From IMG/VR virus record IMGVR_UViG_3300011445_000056, positions 1-32,093 of that record: DNA of 32,093 nt, one strand, 5' to 3'. Shown in pieces: positions 28,660 to 32,093 of the stretch. The position numbers were made by a program, and so were the translations under genes. The notes under the pieces are model-generated. The model was given only the letters and a program-made list of their open reading frames with translations, ran no database searches and was not told where the DNA came from. Position 1 is the stretch's first letter. Every line of letters begins with the position of its first letter. Origin of the DNA: a virus.

Positions 28660-29253
28660 ATGAAGAAGCAGATCACCCGCGAGCAGTGGCTTGAGCGCGC
28701 CGTCGATGTCATCCGGGCGTCGGTCAAGAAGCGCGTGACGATTCCCGCCGTCAAAGTGTCGTGCTCCTGGCCCGGTGGCGGCTCCAGCCGCACCCGCATC
28801 GGCGAATGCTGGCCCAAGCGCGCATCGAAGGCCGACGTCAACGAGATTTTCGTCTCGCCCAAGATCGAGGATGCTGGCCGCGTCGTCGGCATCCTGGCCC
28901 ACGAATTGGCGCACGCCGTGCTCGACTGCAAGCACGGCCACAAGGCCCAGTTCGTCGTCACGGCGGCGCTGATCGGCTGCGAGGGCAAGCCCACGAACAT
29001 GGTGCCGCCCGATGCTGTCTCCCAGGCCTGGGCCGACAAGGTCATCGCCAAGTGGGGCCCCTTCCCGCACCGCACCCTGGACAAGACCCAGTCTCCGACC
29101 AAGCCGCAGACGGCGCGCATGATCAAGTGCCAGTGCAACGAATGCGGCGCGGTCTGGCGCATGAGCGGCACCGTCATCGCATCGGCCATCGGCGAGTTGT
29201 CGTGCCCGGTCTGCCACACCCAGGAAGAAGGAGCGGTCAATGTCGGCGGTTGA
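28660..29253 (+). CDS. SprT-like zinc metalloprotease
   Basis: A 197-aa protein from ATG 28660, 9 bases after AAGGAG. The catalytic segment is GILAHELAHAVLDCKHGH (residues of about 77-94), with HExxH at 81-85 and further His at 92 and 94. A C-terminal zinc-ribbon-like part has C157, C159, C162 and C182-x2-C185. SprT/Spartan-family proteins cleave DNA-protein crosslinks in cells; phage versions are mostly uncharacterised. A role at replicating or injected DNA is an inference. It is the first gene after promoter P3 and overlaps the next gene by 14 bases. Confidence 0.8.
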   Translation: MKKQITREQWLERAVDVIRASVKKRVTIPAVKVSCSWPGGGSSRTRIGECWPKRASKADVNEIFVSPKIEDAGRVVGILAHELAHAVLDCKHGHKAQFVVTAALIGCEGKPTNMVPPDAVSQAWADKVIAKWGPFPHRTLDKTQSPTKPQTARMIKCQCNECGAVWRMSGTVIASAIGELSCPVCHTQEEGAVNVGG

Positions 29254-29464
29254 CGTTTACACGCTGCGCCTGACGGGCGCCGACGCCGAGGTGGTGCGCG
29301 TGGCCCTGGTGCTGCGGGCCGCTGCCCTGGAGGAGGAGGCCAAGCAGTTCGTGCCCCTGGGGGCCAACCTGCGGCGGCACATGGACACTGCCGTGGGCCT
29401 GCGCCGGATCGCCGAGGCGGTCCATGAGCAGACCCTCGACTACATGCGCCAGCGGACGTACTGA
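29240..29464 (+). CDS. Small hypothetical protein
   Basis: A 74-aa helical protein starting inside the SprT-like gene, with GGAG 5 bases before the ATG. VVRVALVLRAAALEEEAKQF, then RRHMDTAVGLRRIAEAVHEQ. The first codons (VDVYTLRL) are shaped by a GTTTACAC copy at 29265. No family recognised. Confidence 0.6.
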   Translation: MSAVDVYTLRLTGADAEVVRVALVLRAAALEEEAKQFVPLGANLRRHMDTAVGLRRIAEAVHEQTLDYMRQRTY

Positions 29465-29465
29465 C

Positions 29466-29711
29466 ATGGCCCACCTCAGTCGCAGCCTGACCCGCTTCAA
29501 CTTCGCGCCCGGTGGCCCCCGGCCACCGCTGCGGACCTGCTGCGAACTGGCCGAGGAACTGGGCACGACGCCGATGGCGCTGGGCAAGGCCCTGCAAAAG
29601 GCTGGCATCCAGCCGCTGATCGACAACCGCAAGGTGGGCGCCGCCAACCGGGCGGTCTGGTACGACCCGCGCATCGTGCGCGCCTTCTGGAAGGAGAAAA
29701 ATAGCGCTTGA
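29466..29711 (+). CDS. Small putative DNA-binding protein
   Basis: An 81-aa protein 1 base after the previous stop. A basic N-terminus (AHLSRSLTRFNFAPGGPR) is followed by a helix-turn-helix-like segment CELAEELGTTPMALGKALQK (residues of about 26-45) and RAVWYDPRIVRAFWKEKN. It is probably a small HTH protein. Its stop codon forms part of the TTGACA of promoter P4. Confidence 0.55.
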   Translation: MAHLSRSLTRFNFAPGGPRPPLRTCCELAEELGTTPMALGKALQKAGIQPLIDNRKVGAANRAVWYDPRIVRAFWKEKNSA

Positions 29712-29738
29712 CAGTCACTTGTAGCCCTGGGCTATAAT
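29708..29738 (+). promoter_or_regulatory. Early promoter P4 (best match)
   Basis: TTGACA, 19 bases ending CCTGGGC, then TATAAT. The -35 overlaps the stop of the previous gene. It is the strongest sigma-70-type promoter in the window and drives the nuclease and ssDNA-binding cassette. Confidence 0.85.
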
Positions 29739-29796
29739 ACGCCCAGGGATTCACCCTGACCGGCCCAGCCGGGTAACCTGAAGAAGGAAGATGAAG

Positions 29797-30132
29797 ATGA
29801 ACAACGCCGTGATCGCCCCCTCCAGCACCGCCACCGGCCAACTGGTTGACCGCTTCGGTCGCCTCAAGGCCGAGGCCTCCGACATCGCCACCGAGCTTGA
29901 CACCATCAAGGACGTCCTGATCGAGCGCGAAGGCGAGAGCAAGCTGGAAGGCGAACTGTTCCGTCTGGCGCTGTCGAACACCCTGCGCTCGACCACTGAC
30001 TGGAAGGCCGTCGCCCTGGCGATGGCGAAGAAGGCCGGTGTGTCCGACAAGGTCTTCGACAACGCCGTGGCGCTGAACACCAACTGCACCGCGATCTGGA
30101 CCGCAAGGCCCGCCGCCCGCGTCACCAAGTAG
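29797..30132 (+). CDS. Conserved early protein next to the recombination cassette
   Basis: A 111-aa protein. ATG 29797 is chosen because AGGA lies 8 bases upstream; the ATG at 29791 is too close. Helical N-terminal part (LVDRFGRLKAEASDIATELD; KDVLIEREGESKLEGELFRL) then TTDWKAVALAMAKKAGVSDK and a beta-like end (TNCTAIWTARPAARV). The E-G-x-L-F-R and D-W-K blocks are those of a small phage family usually next to DUF2800 nucleases. Function unknown. Confidence 0.65.
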   Translation: MNNAVIAPSSTATGQLVDRFGRLKAEASDIATELDTIKDVLIEREGESKLEGELFRLALSNTLRSTTDWKAVALAMAKKAGVSDKVFDNAVALNTNCTAIWTARPAARVTK

Positions 30133-30141
30133 CCAACCCCC

Positions 30142-30162
30142 GGCCCCTTCGGGGGCCTATTT
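30142..30162 (+). terminator. Terminator-like hairpin with a UUCG loop
   Basis: GGCCCC, TTCG, GGGGCC, then TATTT. A 6-bp stem with the very stable UUCG loop, directly before a TTTCGTTAC repeat copy and the nuclease gene. Some polymerase must read through since no promoter lies between. Confidence 0.6.
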
Positions 30163-30176
30163 CGTTACGGAGAATT
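30160..30176 (+). repeat. TTTCGTTAC repeat family, copy supplying an SD
   Basis: TTTCGTTACGGAGAATT ends one base before the ATG of the nuclease gene (30178), and its GGAG is the only SD. Same element as at 24684 and 28390. Confidence 0.8.
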
Positions 30177-30177
30177 C

Positions 30178-31311
30178 ATGTCAGGACACGCACCCTTCCC
30201 ACCGTCTGCCGCCAAGCGGTGGATGACCTGCACCGCCAGCTTCGGGCTGTCGCTGCAAGTGCCCGAGCAGGCATCGAGCAGCTACGCCGACGAGGGTAGC
30301 CGTTTACACGATCTGGCCGCGACCTACCTGACCCGCGAAGACGGCGCGACGACGATGTGCGCCGAGGACTACGCGACCCTCAAGCCCTACCTGGAGTACG
30401 CCAGCAAGCGCATGAAGGACGCCGTCGTCAGCCGGGTCGAGGAGCGCATCGAGCATTCGCAACTGCTCAACGGCACCGCCGATCTGGTGATCCTGGAGAA
30501 GATCGCCAAGGTGGGCACGCTGCTGGAGGTGGCCGACCTGAAGACCGGGGCAGGCATCATGGTCGATCCCGTGGACAACCACCAGATGCTGACCTACGCC
30601 TACATGCTGCTGTCCAAGCTGATCTGGCGCGGCGAGCGCCAGCCCGACATCATCCGGCTGACCGTCGTGCAGCCGCCCAACGAAGCCGAGCCCGTGCGGT
30701 CCTGGGATACCACCTCCAGCGTCGTGCTGCGGCACGGTGCAGCCGCCGAGGAGGCGATCACGATGGCGGTCACCGGCCAGGGCGAGTACGTCGTCGGCGA
30801 TCACTGCCGCTTCTGCCCGGCGAAGTCGATCTGCCCCAAGCTGCGCGGCGAGATGGTCGAGGCCCTGGGCGGTGCCCTGCCCGCGACGATGACGCCGCTG
30901 GCCCTGTCAAGCTGGCTGGACCGCGCTGACCGTATGGAGGCCTTCATCAAGTCGCTGCGCGAGACGGGCCACGAGGTGGCCTCGCTGGCCGCTCGCCAGG
31001 GCAAGCCCGGCATCCCAGGCTGGGGCCTGAAGCCCAAGCGTGCGATGCGGCAGTGGGTCGATGAGGAGAAGGTGATCGCCTTCGCCCGCCAGCGCAAGAT
31101 CAAAATCTGGCAGGACAAACTGCTCTCGCCCGCGATGGCCGAGAAGGAGCATCCCAGCCTTCCGAAGGAGTTGCGCGACATGATCGTTGCTGTATCCTCC
31201 GGGATGAATCTCGTCAGGGTTGAAGACCAGGGCGAGGTTAAGCAGGCCGAGGATGGATCGAAGATGGAACGTCTGATGGCTAATTTTGACTTGATGAAAC
31301 ACAGGAGATGA
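30178..31311 (+). CDS. DUF2800 Cas4-like PD-(D/E)XK nuclease with Fe-S Cys
   Basis: A 377-aa protein. The N-terminus GHAPFPPSAAKRWMTCTASF and SSYADEGSRLHDLAATY (residues 3-50) is the DUF2800 signature. The nuclease core is GTAD (99-102) and EVADLKTG (117-124) with D120 and K122, then NHQMLTYAYM (134-143). C18 and C210, C213, C219 (HCRFCPAKSICPKL) can bind an Fe-S cluster as in Cas4/AddB nucleases. These enzymes resect DNA ends and are used by phages for recombination or packaging substrates. It overlaps the next gene's first possible ATG. Confidence 0.85.
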   Translation: MSGHAPFPPSAAKRWMTCTASFGLSLQVPEQASSSYADEGSRLHDLAATYLTREDGATTMCAEDYATLKPYLEYASKRMKDAVVSRVEERIEHSQLLNGTADLVILEKIAKVGTLLEVADLKTGAGIMVDPVDNHQMLTYAYMLLSKLIWRGERQPDIIRLTVVQPPNEAEPVRSWDTTSSVVLRHGAAAEEAITMAVTGQGEYVVGDHCRFCPAKSICPKLRGEMVEALGGALPATMTPLALSSWLDRADRMEAFIKSLRETGHEVASLAARQGKPGIPGWGLKPKRAMRQWVDEEKVIAFARQRKIKIWQDKLLSPAMAEKEHPSLPKELRDMIVAVSSGMNLVRVEDQGEVKQAEDGSKMERLMANFDLMKHRR

Positions 31312-31316
31312 GCAAC

Positions 31317-32006
31317 ATGGCTACGAACGGCAAGAGCAACGGTGCGATGGTCACCTTCGACGCGAGCAAGTTCCAGGCGAGCGTCAACAACATGACCCGC
31401 AGCGTCGGGGGTCGGGCTGACTTCCTTCGCATGGACAAGAGCGGCGACTGGTACTTCGGCAAGGACGATACCCCGGTGGGCGAGAAGGACTTGATCTACA
31501 TCGACCCGATGGGATCGGTCCACGGCTGGCAGTGCTGGGCCGACACTGACCTGGACGGCGTCAACGCCGAACTGCTGGGCGACAAGGTGGTCCCGGCCTT
31601 CGACCCCCTCCCCGAGATGCCCGATCAGGTGCCGAAGAACGGGCGCGAATGGACCGAGATGCGTGGCCTGTCGGCGGTGCTGGGCGATCACAAGCTCACG
31701 TACACGACGACGTCGCTGGGCGGCAAGGAAGCCGTTGCAGCCCTGGGCGTTGCCCTGCGCGAGCAGTACGGCACCGACAAGACCAAGCTGGTGGCCGTCG
31801 TGAAGCTGTCCAGCGACTGGTACAAGCACAAGAAGTACGGCAAGACCTACGTGCCGGTCTTCGACATCGTTGACTGGGTCGCGGGCCCGCCCCCGGCCAC
31901 CGAGGCGGTGCCGATCAGTCCCGCCGCCAAGGCCAAGGCCAAGGCTGAAGTTGCGGGCAAGACCCCGGCGAAGAAGACCCCCCTCAAGCGCCCAGCCGCC
32001 CGCTGA
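31317..32006 (+). CDS. Putative ssDNA-binding protein
   Basis: A 229-aa protein. ATG 31317 has AGGAG 9 bases upstream; an ATG at 31308 overlaps the previous stop and has no spacing. It has a beta-rich core (SGDWYFGKDDTPVGEKDLIY; MGSVHGWQCWADTDL; GKTYVPVFDIVDWVAG) and a Lys/Pro/Ala-rich basic tail (residues of about 200-229). Following a Cas4-like nuclease, a single-strand-binding or annealing partner is the likely role, but the fold is not assigned. A strong terminator follows at once. Confidence 0.55.
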   Translation: MATNGKSNGAMVTFDASKFQASVNNMTRSVGGRADFLRMDKSGDWYFGKDDTPVGEKDLIYIDPMGSVHGWQCWADTDLDGVNAELLGDKVVPAFDPLPEMPDQVPKNGREWTEMRGLSAVLGDHKLTYTTTSLGGKEAVAALGVALREQYGTDKTKLVAVVKLSSDWYKHKKYGKTYVPVFDIVDWVAGPPPATEAVPISPAAKAKAKAEVAGKTPAKKTPLKRPAAR

Positions 32007-32013
32007 AGTACCG

Positions 32014-32040
32014 AGGCCCCGGGCTGTCCCGGGGCCTTTT
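32014..32040 (+). terminator. Rho-independent terminator
   Basis: AGGCCCCGGG, CTGT, CCCGGGGCCT, TTTTTC. A perfect 10-bp stem with a T tract, 7 bases after the stop at 32006. It ends the P4 operon. Confidence 0.85.
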
Positions 32041-32055
32041 TCGTTACTGGTAGTT
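32039..32055 (+). repeat. TTTCGTTAC repeat family, divergent copy
   Basis: TTTCGTTACTGGTAGTT directly follows the terminator T tract, 17 bases before a new ATG. Variant with the dyad TTAC-TG-GTA. Confidence 0.7.
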
Positions 32056-32072
32056 AAGCCCGGAGCTTCACA

Positions 32073-32093
32073 ATGAACCGCACCCCCATCCTG
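32073..32093 (+). CDS. Start of next early gene (truncated by window)
   Basis: An ATG preceded by CGGAG (9 bases) opens a frame reading NRTPIL before the window ends. Too little is present to assign a product. Confidence 0.45.

Noticed and set aside
1-32093. CRISPR arrays, tRNA genes, insertion sequences, integrase or att sites
   Set aside because: No regularly spaced repeats, no cloverleaf-like sequences, no transposase or integrase motifs were seen; the repeats found are short and dispersed.

Overview
The window is a stretch of a tailed-phage genome (or prophage). It is about two-thirds G+C by eye, with genes packed at 90% or more and overlapping starts and stops almost everywhere. The gene set is that of a short-tailed (podovirus-like) phage: large terminase, a long P22-type portal, scaffold, HK97-fold major capsid protein, a small adaptor, a tail-hub-like protein, several low-complexity internal virion proteins and a tail-fibre-like protein. 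No long tail tube, tape measure or sheath gene is present. The base composition and SD-led starts fit a G+C-rich proteobacterial host. The host cannot be fixed from this window, and a Burkholderiales or Pseudomonas/Xanthomonas-like host is only a guess.

Layout. The left two thirds (1-23177) is one long minus-strand virion operon. Read in its direction of transcription it carries the small-terminase candidate, a short unknown gene, four tiny overlapping ORFs, the large terminase, portal, two small ORFs, a 531-aa unknown, an FmdB-like zinc ribbon, scaffold, major capsid, a terminator-like hairpin, decoration-type proteins (one with a putative-Ig plus arabinofuranosidase-B/lectin-like architecture), adaptor, tail hub, a GNAT-like acetyltransferase, internal virion proteins interrupted by a PAPS-reductase-family enzyme, and a tail-fibre-like protein running off the left edge. 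A single small minus-strand gene (23346-23612) stands alone between two intergenic regions.

From 23737 to the right edge all genes are on the plus strand. This is an early-type region: a basic DNA-binding candidate, a run of very short and mostly unknown ORFs linked by ATGA/GTGA overlaps, a SprT-like metalloprotease, then a recombination/DNA-processing cassette (DUF2800 Cas4-like nuclease and a putative ssDNA-binding protein). Four look-alike sigma-70-type promoters restart transcription here. No polymerase, integrase, endolysin, tRNA or CRISPR array was found in the window.

The most notable signals are: (1) a near-palindromic motif, CGTTTACACG or CGTTTAAACG, scattered 17 times across both arms; (2) a second dispersed family around TTTCGTTACGGAGAATTGC, in nine copies, three of which supply the Shine-Dalgarno of a downstream gene; (3) a 52-aa Arg-rich ORF beside the large terminase whose C-terminal half aligns without gaps to the N-terminal arm of this phage's own major capsid protein.
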